64,000 bases of DNA from Labrys wisconsinensis (GCF_030814995.1 NZ_JAUSVX010000012.1:234616-298615); one strand, 5' to 3'; shown: positions 18,958 through 27,249, numbered from the stretch's first letter. Program-made: numbers and translations. Notes: generated by a model not told the origin, from the sequence alone.

Positions 18958-19386
18958 TCAGCCCTTCTTGATGCGGTACGTGCCGTGGCAGGTGCCGCAC
19001 TCGCCGGTAAGGGTCTTGAAGGCAGCGGCGAAGCTCGCCGTGTCGGTGGTGGCGGCCAGCGCCTTGGCGTCGGTGCCGAGCTTGGCGAACTCGGCGGCGA
19101 AGCCGGCCTTGTCTTCCCAGATCTTCGGCGCGGCAGTGGTGTCGTTGCCGGTCTTGGAATCGTCGGGGAACAGGGTCGGCATCTTGGCCGCCGCGTTCTC
19201 GTAGACCGCAGCGATCTCCTTGGCCTTGGCCGCGTCGAACGGGGTCTCGCCCTTGGCGATGCCCGTCGCCGTCTTGGTCGCGGCGGCGACGCCCTTCATG
19301 ATCGCCTGGCGATCTTCGATCGGCCCGGCGAAGGCGACAGTGGCGCCGAAGGCGACGAGCACGGCGGCAGCGGCGAAACGTCTCAT
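18958..19386 (-). CDS. Cytochrome c' (c-556 type)
   Basis: 142 residues. Signal peptide (MRRFAAAAVLVAFGATVAFA) then a four-helix bundle with RQAIMKGVAAATKTA at the start and the C-terminal heme site GECGTCHGTYR (C130, C133, H134), which is diagnostic for cytochrome c'/c-556. These are periplasmic proteins that bind NO or O2 or carry electrons. AGGGAGA precedes the ATG. A strong promoter lies 33 bp upstream and a terminator downstream, so it may be expressed independently and more strongly than the caspase genes that follow on the same strand. Confidence 0.93.
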   Translation of the reverse strand: MRRFAAAAVLVAFGATVAFAGPIEDRQAIMKGVAAATKTATGIAKGETPFDAAKAKEIAAVYENAAAKMPTLFPDDSKTGNDTTAAPKIWEDKAGFAAEFAKLGTDAKALAATTDTASFAAAFKTLTGECGTCHGTYRIKKG

Positions 19387-19418
19387 ATGGCGATCTCCCT
19401 GGATAACCTTGGGGCAAG

Positions 19419-19464
19419 ATAGCAGCGCGTTTTAACAAAACTCGCAAGAGCGTTTCTTGCAAGT
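19419..19464 (-). promoter_or_regulatory. Promoter and inverted repeat upstream of cytochrome c'
   Basis: On the minus strand TTGCGA (19447-19442), a 17-nt spacer and TGCTAT (19424-19419) form a good promoter 33 bp before the ATG. An inverted repeat with 10-bp arms and one mismatch (ACTCGCAAGA 19440-19449; TCTTGCAAGT 19455-19464; 5-bp centre) overlaps the -35 box and is a likely regulator site. It does not match the FNR/Anr consensus. Confidence 0.5.
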
Positions 19465-19525
19465 GTTCCAGACAGAAACGTGACAGGGTGTTTGGAGCAA
19501 ATCACACATGCGCGAGAGAGGACGG

Positions 19526-19590
19526 CCGCGGCTCGGCCATGCAGGCCTGCGCCGGATTCCTCGGCGCAGGCCTGCATGGTTAAGCCGCGG
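19526..19590. repeat. Long two-part inverted repeat between divergent genes
   Basis: Outer 8-bp arms (CCGCGGCT 19526-19533; complement 19583-19590) enclose 17-bp perfect arms (19537-19553 and 19563-19579, containing GCAGGCCTGC) around a 9-bp centre. Each inner arm itself holds the palindrome GCAGGCCTGC. It lies upstream of both the minus-strand cytochrome c' and the plus-strand L,D-transpeptidase, so a simple terminator role is unlikely. It would sit in the transpeptidase leader or act as an operator. Confidence 0.8.
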
Positions 19591-19646
19591 TTCACCATCC
19601 CATTCTAGGCTCGCGCCGATCGAACCCCGTGTTCCAGGCGTAACCC

Positions 19647-20972
19647 ATGCGTATCGCGTTGCTTCCGCGCCTCCTCCTCGCCGCCGTGCTGGCCGCCGCC
19701 TTCGCTCCCTCGGCCGGCGCCGAGGACAGCCATCCCGCCTTCACCCCGGACACGGCCGCGCAGACCGCGCGCGCCCTCGCCCGATACCAGCAGATCGCCG
19801 CCGACGGCGGCTGGCCGGCGCTGCCGGCGAACGCGGCCGGCCTCAAGCCGGGCGCCAAGGGCCCGGCCGTGGCCAAGCTGAAGGAGCGCCTGGCCATCAC
19901 GGGCGATCTCGACGAATCGGAATCGACGGGCGACGATTTCGACGAGGCGACGCGCCAGGCGCTGCTCCGGTTCCAGGAGCGGCACGGCCTCTCCCTCACC
20001 GGCACTATCGGCCGGCTGACCTTCGCGGCGCTGACCGTGCCGGTCGAGACGCGGATCAACCAACTCAACATGACGCTGGCGCGCCTGCAATATGATCGCT
20101 TCCCCTTCGCCCAGCGCTATGTCGTGGTCAACATCCCCGGCGCCGCCGCCGAGGCGGTGGAGAACGGCACGGTGGTGCGCCGCTTCACCGCCGTGGTCGG
20201 CCGCAAGGACCGCCAGTCGCCTGTCGTCGCCGCGCAGATCAAGTCGGTGAAGATGCTGCCGGACTGGACGGTGCCGGAGACGCTGATCCGGGAAGACATC
20301 ATGCCGAAGATGCGGCAGGACCCGGGCTTCCTCGCCGCCTCGCACATGCGGGTGCTGAGCTGGAAGGGCGTCGAGCTCGACCCCGCCACCATCGACTGGA
20401 GCGGCGCCTCGCCGATCACCTACATGATCCGGCAGGATCCCGGACCGGACAATTCGCTCGGCTTCCTCAAGCTCGACATGCCCAATGTCCATGCGGTCTA
20501 CATGCACGACACGCCGCACCGCGAGCTGTTCCGCAACGACGTGCGCTTCAACTCCTCCGGCTGCACCCGCATCGCCGGCGTGCAGGACCTCGCCGCCTGG
20601 CTGATGCAGGGCACGGAATGGACCGGCCAGGCGATCCAGGCGCAGATCGATTCCGGTGAGCCGAAGACGGTGCCGCTGCCCAAGCCCGTGCCGGTGGCCT
20701 GGGTCTACTTCACCGCCTGGGGCACGCCGGACGGGCTGGCGCAGTTCCGCGACGACGTCTACGGCCTCGACACGCCGGAGGGCGTGGCGCAGTCGCGCAT
20801 CTACGGCCCGCCCAAGACCGCTCCCGACGCCGGGACGCCGGCGGCGACCGGGCCGAAGCCCCCGGCCGCCGGTCCGCAGGCGCCCGTGGCGGCCGAGCCC
20901 AAGCCCGCCGCCGAGCCGAGATCGGCGGCCGCGGCCCCGAAGCGGCCGGTGACGCTGGCGGAAACGCAGTAG
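19647..20972 (+). CDS. L,D-transpeptidase (YcbB/YkuD type)
   Basis: 441 residues. Signal peptide (to about 25, ending AGA), a helical segment, a peptidoglycan-binding domain (LKPGAKGPAVAKLKERLAI..ATRQALLRFQERHGL) and a YkuD catalytic domain (about 150-320). The active-site block MHDTPHRELF..FNSSGCTRI contains the catalytic cysteine and matches the SSGC form found in YcbB, not the SHGC form. The last 60 residues are a Pro/Ala-rich tail. It makes 3-3 peptidoglycan crosslinks in the periplasm, or attaches proteins to the wall. The gene is divergent from the cytochrome c' cluster, with a long inverted repeat between. Confidence 0.93.
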   Translation: MRIALLPRLLLAAVLAAAFAPSAGAEDSHPAFTPDTAAQTARALARYQQIAADGGWPALPANAAGLKPGAKGPAVAKLKERLAITGDLDESESTGDDFDEATRQALLRFQERHGLSLTGTIGRLTFAALTVPVETRINQLNMTLARLQYDRFPFAQRYVVVNIPGAAAEAVENGTVVRRFTAVVGRKDRQSPVVAAQIKSVKMLPDWTVPETLIREDIMPKMRQDPGFLAASHMRVLSWKGVELDPATIDWSGASPITYMIRQDPGPDNSLGFLKLDMPNVHAVYMHDTPHRELFRNDVRFNSSGCTRIAGVQDLAAWLMQGTEWTGQAIQAQIDSGEPKTVPLPKPVPVAWVYFTAWGTPDGLAQFRDDVYGLDTPEGVAQSRIYGPPKTAPDAGTPAATGPKPPAAGPQAPVAAEPKPAAEPRSAAAAPKRPVTLAETQ

Positions 20973-21019
20973 CGGGGACCGGCCCCCAGGGACGCGGCAT
21001 CGGCGCCTGGAGCGACATG

Positions 21020-21057
21020 GCGCACTTTACTGATTGACTAAAATCAGTAAAGTGCGC
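21020..21057. promoter_or_regulatory. Perfect 16-bp inverted-repeat operator
   Basis: GCGCACTTTACTGATT (21020-21035), a 6-bp centre (GACTAA) and the exact complement (21042-21057) sit about 50 bp before the sugar isomerase start. TTGACT at 21034-21039 within the palindrome could be a -35 box, with CATAAA at 21060-21065 (spacing 20, longer than ideal). The most likely binder is the RpiR-family protein encoded two genes on; a regulator encoded elsewhere is possible. Confidence 0.7.
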
Positions 21058-21108
21058 GCCATAAATCCATCGAGACAGCCCGTCACCGACGCTCCAGAGG
21101 TCTTCGAG

Positions 21109-22095
21109 ATGCCGGACCACGCCTTTGCCGCACGCCTCAACTCGTTTCGGGCCGGAGCAACGGATTACTGGAGAGGAAAGTCCGGTAAAGTCACGACCTT
21201 CGACCTGATCGCGCGCGCCGCCACGGTCGACGGCCTCGGGGCGGTCGATCTCAACTATCCCGACCATCTGGAAGGCACCACCGACGGCGCGATGGCGGCG
21301 CATCTGCGCGACTGTGGCCTGGCGCTCAATGGCTATGCCATGCGCTACTACACCGACCCCGCCTTCAAGATCGGCGCCTTCACCAATCCCGACCCGGCGG
21401 TGCGGCGCAAGGCGATCGACCTCACGCGGCGCGGCATCGATTCGATGCGCGCCGCCGGCGGCCGGGTGATGACGCTGTGGCTCGGCCAGGACGGCTTCGA
21501 CTATTCCTTCCAGGCCGACTACCGCGCCCTCTGGGACATGGAGGTCGCGGCGATCCGGGAGGTCGCCGCCCATGATCCCGCGGTCGACGTCAGCATCGAA
21601 TACAAGCCCAACGAGCCGCGCGCCTTCGCCGTCCTGCCCGATGTCGCAACCACCCTGCTGGCGGTGCGGGAAGCGGGCGCGGCCAATCTCGGCGTGACTC
21701 TCGACTTCGCCCATGTGCTCTATGCCGGCGAGATGCCGGCCTATGCCGCCGCCCTGGTAGCGCGACACAGCCGCCTTCTCGGCGTGCATCTCAACGACGG
21801 CTATGCCCATCGCGACGACGGGCTGATGGTCGGCGCGGTGCATGTGCAGCAGACCATCGAACTCCTCGCCGCCCTGGACGGCATCGGCTATGACGGCGTC
21901 CTCTATTTCGATACCTTCCCCGACGTGTCCGGACTCGACCCGGTGGCCGAATGCGCCGCCAACATCGCCGCCGTGCGCGCCATGCTCGGGGTGGCGGGGC
22001 GCCTCAAGGCCAGCCCGGCCCTGGCCGAGGCGGTCGCCCGCCAGGACGCGGTCGCCGGCCAGAGGCTGGTGCAGGCGGCGCTGTTCGGTGCCTGA
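21109..22095 (+). CDS. Sugar phosphate isomerase/epimerase (xylose-isomerase-like TIM barrel)
   Basis: 328 residues from ATG 21109 (TTG 21034 is in frame but inside the operator, so rejected). The sequence follows the AP_endonuc_2/xylose-isomerase-like barrel: TTFDLIARAATVDGLGAVDLNYPDHL, GGRVMTLWLGQDGFDYSFQ, VSIEYKPNEPRAF with a metal-binding glutamate, VTLDFAHVLYAG with Asp and His, GVHLNDGYAHRDDGLMVGAVH, and VLYFDTFPDV. These acidic and His residues suggest a divalent metal site. Substrate unknown; it is grouped with an RpiR regulator and a PfkB kinase, so it probably interconverts ketose or aldose forms in sugar catabolism. Confidence 0.87.
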   Translation: MPDHAFAARLNSFRAGATDYWRGKSGKVTTFDLIARAATVDGLGAVDLNYPDHLEGTTDGAMAAHLRDCGLALNGYAMRYYTDPAFKIGAFTNPDPAVRRKAIDLTRRGIDSMRAAGGRVMTLWLGQDGFDYSFQADYRALWDMEVAAIREVAAHDPAVDVSIEYKPNEPRAFAVLPDVATTLLAVREAGAANLGVTLDFAHVLYAGEMPAYAAALVARHSRLLGVHLNDGYAHRDDGLMVGAVHVQQTIELLAALDGIGYDGVLYFDTFPDVSGLDPVAECAANIAAVRAMLGVAGRLKASPALAEAVARQDAVAGQRLVQAALFGA

Positions 22096-22119
22096 CGGGC
22101 ACGCGAGACGAGGCAGGCC

Positions 22120-22977
22120 ATGAGCGCTCCGACCGACCCGCGCGCCGTGGGCCCGCGCATCCGGATGATGCTGCCGGAGCTCTCCGCCTTCGAGGCGCGC
22201 ATCGTCGACTATCTCCTGCGCAGCGAGCTCGACGAGAGGCTGCCGCTGAAGCAGGTGGCGGACCGCGCCGGCGTGTCGGAGGCGATGGTGGTGAAGACCG
22301 CCAAGAAGCTCGGCTTCGACGGCTTCCGCGAGCTCCGGGCGGCGCTGGCCGAGTACAAGCGCCTGCCGGCCGTCGACCTGCACCGCGAGGTGACGCCCGA
22401 GGACACGGCGCAGACCATCGTGCAGAAAGTGTTCCGCACCGCCATCCAGGCGCTGGAGGAGACGCTCGCCATCCTCGACATCGCCGCCTTCGAGAAGGCG
22501 GCGGACCTGATCCACGCCGCCCGCCAGCGCGACTTCTACGGCCTGGGCGGCTCGGCCCAGATCGCCCGCGACGTCGCGCACAAGTTCCTGCGCATCGGCA
22601 TCCGCGCCGCCGTGTTCGACGATACCCACATGATGGCGATGTCGGCCAACCTGCTCGGCCCGGGCGACCTCGTCGTCGCCTTCTCCCACTCGGGCCGCAC
22701 CGCCGGCCTCGTCGACGCGGTCCAGCTCGCCAAGGCCAACGGCGCGGCCGTGATCGCCATCTCCAACTACGACAGCAGCCCCCTGGCGACCCTCGCCGAC
22801 GTGGTGCTGTGCTCGACGGCGCAGGGCTCGCCGCTGACCGGCGAGAATGCGGCGGCGCGCATCGCCCAGCTCAACATCATGGACGCGGTGTTCGTGGCCG
22901 TGGCGCAACGAGGCTATGCCCGCGCCGAGGAGAATCTGGCACGCACCATGGCCGCGGTGCAGGGCAAGCGGAGATAG
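22120..22977 (+). CDS. MurR/RpiR-family transcriptional regulator with SIS domain
   Basis: 285 residues. An N-terminal HTH_6 domain (about 15-90; LKQVADRAGVSEAMVVKTAKKLGFDGFRELRAAL) is joined to a SIS sugar-phosphate-binding domain (about 125-260; DFYGLGGSAQIARDVAHKFLRIG, VVAFSHSGRTAGLVDAVQLAK). RpiR proteins sense phosphosugars and control adjacent catabolic genes. It starts 24 bp after the isomerase stop and ends 6 bp before the PfkB kinase, so all three form one operon, presumably controlled through the 16-bp palindrome ahead of the isomerase. Confidence 0.93.
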   Translation: MSAPTDPRAVGPRIRMMLPELSAFEARIVDYLLRSELDERLPLKQVADRAGVSEAMVVKTAKKLGFDGFRELRAALAEYKRLPAVDLHREVTPEDTAQTIVQKVFRTAIQALEETLAILDIAAFEKAADLIHAARQRDFYGLGGSAQIARDVAHKFLRIGIRAAVFDDTHMMAMSANLLGPGDLVVAFSHSGRTAGLVDAVQLAKANGAAVIAISNYDSSPLATLADVVLCSTAQGSPLTGENAAARIAQLNIMDAVFVAVAQRGYARAEENLARTMAAVQGKRR

Positions 22978-22983
22978 GCTGAC

Positions 22984-23856
22984 ATGGCGGCGTTCGACAT
23001 CATCGTGTGCGGCAGCCTGCATCTCGACATCCGCGTGGAGGCGAGCCGCCTGCCGCGCCTCGACGAGACCGCGGTCGGCCGGGCCTGGGCGGAGGTCTGC
23101 GGCGGCAAGGGCGGCAACCAGGCGGCGCAGGCAGCGCGGCAAGGCGCCCGCACGGCGATGATCGGCCGGGTGGGCCGGGATTCCTTCGGCGAGAAGCTTC
23201 TTGCCCATCTCGACCGGGCCGGCGTCGACCGCCGGGCAGTCGAGACCGACGAGGGCGCCGGCTCGGGCATGAGCGTCGCCATCGTCGAGGACGGCGGCCA
23301 GTACGGCGCGGTGATCGTCTCGGGCGCCAACCTTTCCATCGCCCCGGACGGCGCGGCCGCCGCCTGGGACCGGCTCGGCGGCGCCCGCGCCCTGGTGCTG
23401 CAGAACGAGGCGCCGCATGCGGTCAACGCCGCCGTGGCGCGGGCGGCCCGCGCCGCCGGCGCCGCCGTCATCCTCAATGCCGCGCCGGCCCGCCCGCTCG
23501 GCGAGGATCTCCTCGACCTCGTCGACGTGCTGGTGGTCAACCGCATCGAGGCGGAGATGCTGACCGGCCTGCCGGTGATCGGCAGGCCGGGCGCCAGGGC
23601 CGCGCTGGCGGCGCTCGGCGCCGGGCGGCGGAGCGTCGTCGTCACCCTCGGCGGCGAAGGCCTGGTGGCGGCTGGGGCGGGCGAGACGCCGTTCGAGCTC
23701 GCGGCCGAGCCGGTGACCGTGGTCTCGACCCATGGCGCCGGCGACTGCTTCGTCGGCGCCCTCGCCGGCCGCCTGGTGGCGGGCGAGGACCTGCGGCAGG
23801 CCTGCGCCTTCGCCAACCGGGCTGCGGCAGCCTTCGTGTCCCGGCGTCGGGACTGA
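22984..23856 (+). CDS. PfkB-family sugar kinase (ribokinase-like)
   Basis: 290 residues. It begins FDIIVCGSLHLDIRV, with the PfkB signature GGKGGNQAAQAARQGA, GRVGRDSFG, NAAPARP, VNRIEAEMLTG, and the C-terminal catalytic block STHGAGDCFVGALAGRL holding the base aspartate of GAGD. It phosphorylates a sugar using ATP; ribokinase-like features (GGKGANQA-type motif) suggest a pentose or similar sugar. Third gene of the isomerase-RpiR-PfkB operon. A 7-bp stem (23909-23927) follows within the 204-bp gap before the GntR gene, without a T-run. Confidence 0.92.
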   Translation: MAAFDIIVCGSLHLDIRVEASRLPRLDETAVGRAWAEVCGGKGGNQAAQAARQGARTAMIGRVGRDSFGEKLLAHLDRAGVDRRAVETDEGAGSGMSVAIVEDGGQYGAVIVSGANLSIAPDGAAAAWDRLGGARALVLQNEAPHAVNAAVARAARAAGAAVILNAAPARPLGEDLLDLVDVLVVNRIEAEMLTGLPVIGRPGARAALAALGAGRRSVVVTLGGEGLVAAGAGETPFELAAEPVTVVSTHGAGDCFVGALAGRLVAGEDLRQACAFANRAAAAFVSRRRD

Positions 23857-23994
23857 ACGAGCTTCCGGCACCGGCCCCGGTCGCTCCCGCGGATTCGGCC
23901 GCGCTGCTCTGCGCGCCCTTCGCGCAGGCGCTGCCCCGCGGCGGGCTCGATGACCTCGCCCGTACCCCGTCGGCCACCTGTCCGGGAAAAGGGG

Positions 23995-24030
23995 TTGCAA
24001 TTGGCCGCACGGTCGGTATTGTACGTACAA
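23995..24030 (+). promoter_or_regulatory. Promoter with overlapping GntR-type operator
   Basis: TTGCAA (23995-24000), 16 nt, then TATTGT (24017-24022). The perfect palindrome TTGTACGTACAA (24019-24030) overlaps the -10 box, and a related GACGTACCGTAC follows at once. GntR operators typically contain GT..AC symmetry, so the downstream GntR gene probably represses its own operon here. Sequence match seen directly; binding inferred. Confidence 0.65.
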
Positions 24031-24060
24031 GACGTACCGTACTGAACGAGAGACGATCCC

Positions 24061-24822
24061 TTGACCGCCGACACCATCGATCGACAGTCGCCGGAACCGT
24101 TCTATCTGCAGCTCTCGCGGCTGGTGGAGCGGGCCATCGATGCGGGCGAGTTCACCGTCGGCGATCGACTGCCCGGCGAAAGCGAGCTCTGCCGGCGCTA
24201 CGACCTCGCCCGCTCGACGGTGCGGGAGATGCTGCGCAACCTGGAGGAGCGCGGCCGCATCAAGCTGGTGCCGCGGCGCGGCGCCTATGTGATCGACCCC
24301 GACCGATCGGGGTGGGTGCTGCAGGTCACGGCCGGCTTCTTCGAGGGCGAGGTCGACCACAACAAGCGCAAGGTCGAGACCGTCGTCCTCGAAGCCAAGC
24401 GCTGCGCTTTCCCCGAGGCGCCCGCCGCCGCCCTCGGCCTGCAGCCCGGGCAGGAGGGCTTCCTGCTGAAGCGCCTGCGCAGGCTCGACGGCGAGCTGGC
24501 GCTCTACTCGGAGAACTTCCTGCTGCCCGAGCTCGAGAACGTGGTCCGCGGCAGCGAGGTGATGGAACCCCACGGTTCGTTGAACCGTGTCCTGAGCGCG
24601 GCGGGTTACGGGATCTTCGGAGCGCGGCGCAGCGTCGAGGCGGTTCCGGCGCCGCCCGCCGTCGCCAAGCGGCTGGAGGTGCCGGCCGGCTCGCCCCTGC
24701 TCCTGGTCACCTCCGTGTCCTGGGGCCGGGATCAGCAGCCCTTCGACTTCTACACGTCCTGGGTCCGCACCGACGTCGTGAAGATCACCGTCGAGGCGCA
24801 GGCCGCGCTCGACGAGAGCTGA
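24061..24822 (+). CDS. GntR-family regulator (HutC/UTRA subfamily)
   Basis: 253 residues from a TTG start, the first start after the operator-promoter. The winged helix covers about 10-80 (PFYLQLSRLVERAIDAGEFTVGDRLPGESELCRRY, ARSTVREMLRNLEERGRIKLVPRRGAYV). The UTRA ligand domain (about 95-245) has KVETVVLEAKRC, LLKRLRRLDGELALYSENFLLPE and LLLVTSVSWGRD. HutC-type proteins bind sugars or metabolites and lift repression. It heads a nine-gene run for sugar uptake and breakdown and likely controls all of it. The weak start (TTG, poor ribosome site) would keep its level low. Confidence 0.92.
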   Translation: MTADTIDRQSPEPFYLQLSRLVERAIDAGEFTVGDRLPGESELCRRYDLARSTVREMLRNLEERGRIKLVPRRGAYVIDPDRSGWVLQVTAGFFEGEVDHNKRKVETVVLEAKRCAFPEAPAAALGLQPGQEGFLLKRLRRLDGELALYSENFLLPELENVVRGSEVMEPHGSLNRVLSAAGYGIFGARRSVEAVPAPPAVAKRLEVPAGSPLLLVTSVSWGRDQQPFDFYTSWVRTDVVKITVEAQAALDES

Positions 24823-24870
24823 ACCAAGCAGACCCGGCCTTCGCCGGGCCCAACAGCAGGGGAAACGACC

Positions 24871-26220
24871 ATGACCATGTCATCACGGGCACCCGCCGCG
24901 GCGGTGCTCCGAACGATCGCGCTTGCCGTCACGCTGGGGAGCGCCGCCGCCCAGGCCGAGCCGGTGACGCTGACCGTGGCGCTCGCCGCCAATCCGCAGA
25001 TGCAGACGGCCGCACAGCTGATCGACAATTTCTACGCCGGGAACCCCGACATCAAGGTCAAGTTCCAGATCCTGCCGGAGAACCAGCTGCGTCCGACCGT
25101 GCTGAAGGACGTGGCCACCAATTCCGGCCAGTTCGACGTGGTGATGATCGGCGCCTATGAGGTGCCGCTCTGGGCCCAGAAGTCCTGGATCCTCGACCTC
25201 AGCAAGGAGTTCGTGGCCGGCGACCAGGGCTGGAACGTCGACGACCTCGTCACCCCGATCAAGGACCTCGTGTCCTACAAGGGCGACCTCTACGCGACGC
25301 CGTTCTACGGCTCCTCCTCCTTCATGTTCTACCGCAAGGACCTGTTCGAGAAGGCCGGCCTGACCATGCCGGAGGTGCCGACCTGGGACGAGGTGGCCGC
25401 GTTCGCGGCCAAGCTCGACGACAAGGCGAACGGCGTGTCCGGCATCTGCCTCAGGGGCATCCCGGGCTGGGGCCAGAACCTGGCGCCGCTGACCACGGTG
25501 ATCAACACGTTCGGCGGGCGCTGGTTCGACGAGCAATGGGCCCCGCAGCTCTCGGCGCCGAAGACCAAGGAGGCGATCCGCTTCTATGTCGACCTCCTGA
25601 AGCAGCACGGCCAGCCCGACGCCGCCAAGGACGGCTGGCAGGAATGCCTCCAGCTCTTCACCCAGGGCAAGGCGGCGATGTGGTACGACGACACCGTCTT
25701 CGCCGGCCCCGTGCTCGACCAGGCCTCGCCGGCCGTGAAGGGCCATGTCGGCTTTGCCATGGCGCCCGTGAAGGCGACGAAGGGCTCGGGCTGGCTCTGG
25801 GCCTGGGGCCTGTCGATCCCCAAGACCAGCCGCCACCCGCAGGAGGCCTGGAAGCTGATCGCCTGGCTGACGAGCCAGCAATACATCAAGCTCGCCGGCG
25901 AGAAGGCGGGCTGGGGCACGGTGCCGCCCGGATCGCGCCAATCCACCTATGCGATCCCGGACTATGTGAACGCGACCAAGGACTATGCCGCGCTCACCCT
26001 CAAGTCGATCAACGGCGCCAATCCGCTGAAGCCGACGGTCGATCCGGTCCCCTATACCGGCGTCCAATACGTCACGATCCCCGAGTTCGAGCAGATCGGC
26101 GACTTCACCTCCCAGCAGATCGCCGGCGCCATCAGCGGCCGGAACACGGTCGACGAGGCCATCGCCACCAGCGAGGCGAAGATCAAGGAGATCATGGAGG
26201 ACGCCGGCTACGGCAAATAG
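24871..26220 (+). CDS. ABC sugar-binding protein (CUT1 type)
   Basis: 449 residues. Signal peptide (about 1-30, ending AQAE), then a family 1 extracellular solute-binding fold: VTLTVALAANPQMQTAAQLIDNFYAGNPDIKVKFQILPEN, FDVVMIGAYEVPLWAQ, LYATPFYGSSSFMFYRKDLFEKAGL, WLWAWGLSIPKTSRHPQEAWKLIAWLTS. This resembles the polyol/sorbitol-mannitol binding proteins of rhizobia. GGGGAAA precedes the ATG. It delivers ligand to the two permeases that follow. A 13-bp stem-loop lies directly after the stop and probably lowers expression of the membrane genes relative to this one. Confidence 0.92.
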   Translation: MTMSSRAPAAAVLRTIALAVTLGSAAAQAEPVTLTVALAANPQMQTAAQLIDNFYAGNPDIKVKFQILPENQLRPTVLKDVATNSGQFDVVMIGAYEVPLWAQKSWILDLSKEFVAGDQGWNVDDLVTPIKDLVSYKGDLYATPFYGSSSFMFYRKDLFEKAGLTMPEVPTWDEVAAFAAKLDDKANGVSGICLRGIPGWGQNLAPLTTVINTFGGRWFDEQWAPQLSAPKTKEAIRFYVDLLKQHGQPDAAKDGWQECLQLFTQGKAAMWYDDTVFAGPVLDQASPAVKGHVGFAMAPVKATKGSGWLWAWGLSIPKTSRHPQEAWKLIAWLTSQQYIKLAGEKAGWGTVPPGSRQSTYAIPDYVNATKDYAALTLKSINGANPLKPTVDPVPYTGVQYVTIPEFEQIGDFTSQQIAGAISGRNTVDEAIATSEAKIKEIMEDAGYGK

Positions 26221-26235
26221 GCCGACGCCCCTTCG

Positions 26236-26269
26236 CCCGGGGCGCCGCGCCTCCCAGCGGCGTCCCGGG
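26236..26269 (+). terminator. Stem-loop after the binding-protein gene (attenuator-like)
   Basis: 13-bp arms (26236-26248 and 26257-26269) pair with one G-U wobble around an 8-nt loop, 15 bp after the binding-protein stop; there is no long T-run. Such hairpins between a solute-binding protein and its permeases usually protect the upstream mRNA or reduce read-through. Seen directly; role inferred. Compare 53125-53153. Confidence 0.6.
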
Positions 26270-26304
26270 ACCTTTCCTCACGAGCTCGGCCGCGGGACCA
26301 TCGC

Positions 26305-27249
26305 ATGTCGTCCATCACCTTGCCGTCCTCGGCGCACAAGCGCACGAACGGCCACGCCGGCCGGCCGGCTTCACGACGATCGGCCTGGGCCAGGCGCCTG
26401 CCGCTTCTGCCGGCCCTGCTGTTCGTCGTCGCCGTCACGCAGGTCCCCTTCGTCATCACCGTCTACTACAGCGTGCAGCGCTGGAACCTCGTCTCGACGA
26501 ATGCGCCGCGGTTCGTCTGGTTCCGCAACTTCGTCGCCGCGGCGGGCGATGCCGTGTTCCTCGGCGCGGTGGTCAACACCGCCGTCATGACCGGGGCGAC
26601 GGTGGTGCTCTCCATCGTCTTCGGCGGCCTGCTGGCCCTCGGCCTGCAGCGTGATTTCGTCGGTCGCGGCCTGGCCCGCACCCTCGCCATCACGCCGTTC
26701 TTCGTCATGCCGGTCGCGGCCGCCCTGTTCTGGAAGACCGGCTTCTTCGATCCGACCTTCGGGCTGCTCGGCTGGCTGACGGACGAGATGGGCCTGGGGC
26801 GCCTCAACTGGATCAGCGAATATCCCCGGCTCTCCATCATCATCCTGACGACCTGGCAATGGTCGTCCTTCGCCCTGCTGATCCTGCTCGCCGGCCTGCA
26901 GTCCTTCCCGACCGAGGTGACCGAGGCCGCCGCCATCGACGGCGCCGGCCGCTTCTATGTCTTCCGCCGGCTGACCCTGCCGCATCTGCGGCCGTTCATC
27001 GAGCTCACGGCGCTGCTCACCTCGATGTATGTGCTGGAGAATTTCGCCGCCATCGCCATCCTGACGGCGGGCGGGCCGGCCTACGCCACCACCAACCTGT
27101 CCTACTACGTCTATCTCGAGGCCTTCTCGGCCTTCGACCTCGGCCGTGCCTCGGCCTTCGGCGTCATCACCCTCGCCATCGCCATCCTGATGGTCATGCC
27201 GATGCTCAAGGTGGTCTCGGGCATCTTCCGGGAAGGAGGCCGGTCGTGA
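26305..27249 (+). CDS. ABC sugar permease (MalF-like)
   Basis: 314 residues with six predicted membrane helices. The cytoplasmic N-terminus is basic (SAHKRTNGHAG..RRSAWARRLP). The EAA loop that docks on the ATPase reads EVTEAAAIDGAGRFYVFRRLTLPHL. It forms the transmembrane channel with the next gene product. The stop overlaps the next start by 4 bp (27246-27249), so translation is coupled. Confidence 0.93.
   Translation: MSSITLPSSAHKRTNGHAGRPASRRSAWARRLPLLPALLFVVAVTQVPFVITVYYSVQRWNLVSTNAPRFVWFRNFVAAAGDAVFLGAVVNTAVMTGATVVLSIVFGGLLALGLQRDFVGRGLARTLAITPFFVMPVAAALFWKTGFFDPTFGLLGWLTDEMGLGRLNWISEYPRLSIIILTTWQWSSFALLILLAGLQSFPTEVTEAAAIDGAGRFYVFRRLTLPHLRPFIELTALLTSMYVLENFAAIAILTAGGPAYATTNLSYYVYLEAFSAFDLGRASAFGVITLAIAILMVMPMLKVVSGIFREGGRS

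Noticed and set aside
20710..24573. Very long minus-strand open frame over the isomerase, RpiR, PfkB and GntR genes
   Set aside because: It covers four well-recognised plus-strand genes and reads as His/Asp/Gly/Arg-rich noise.
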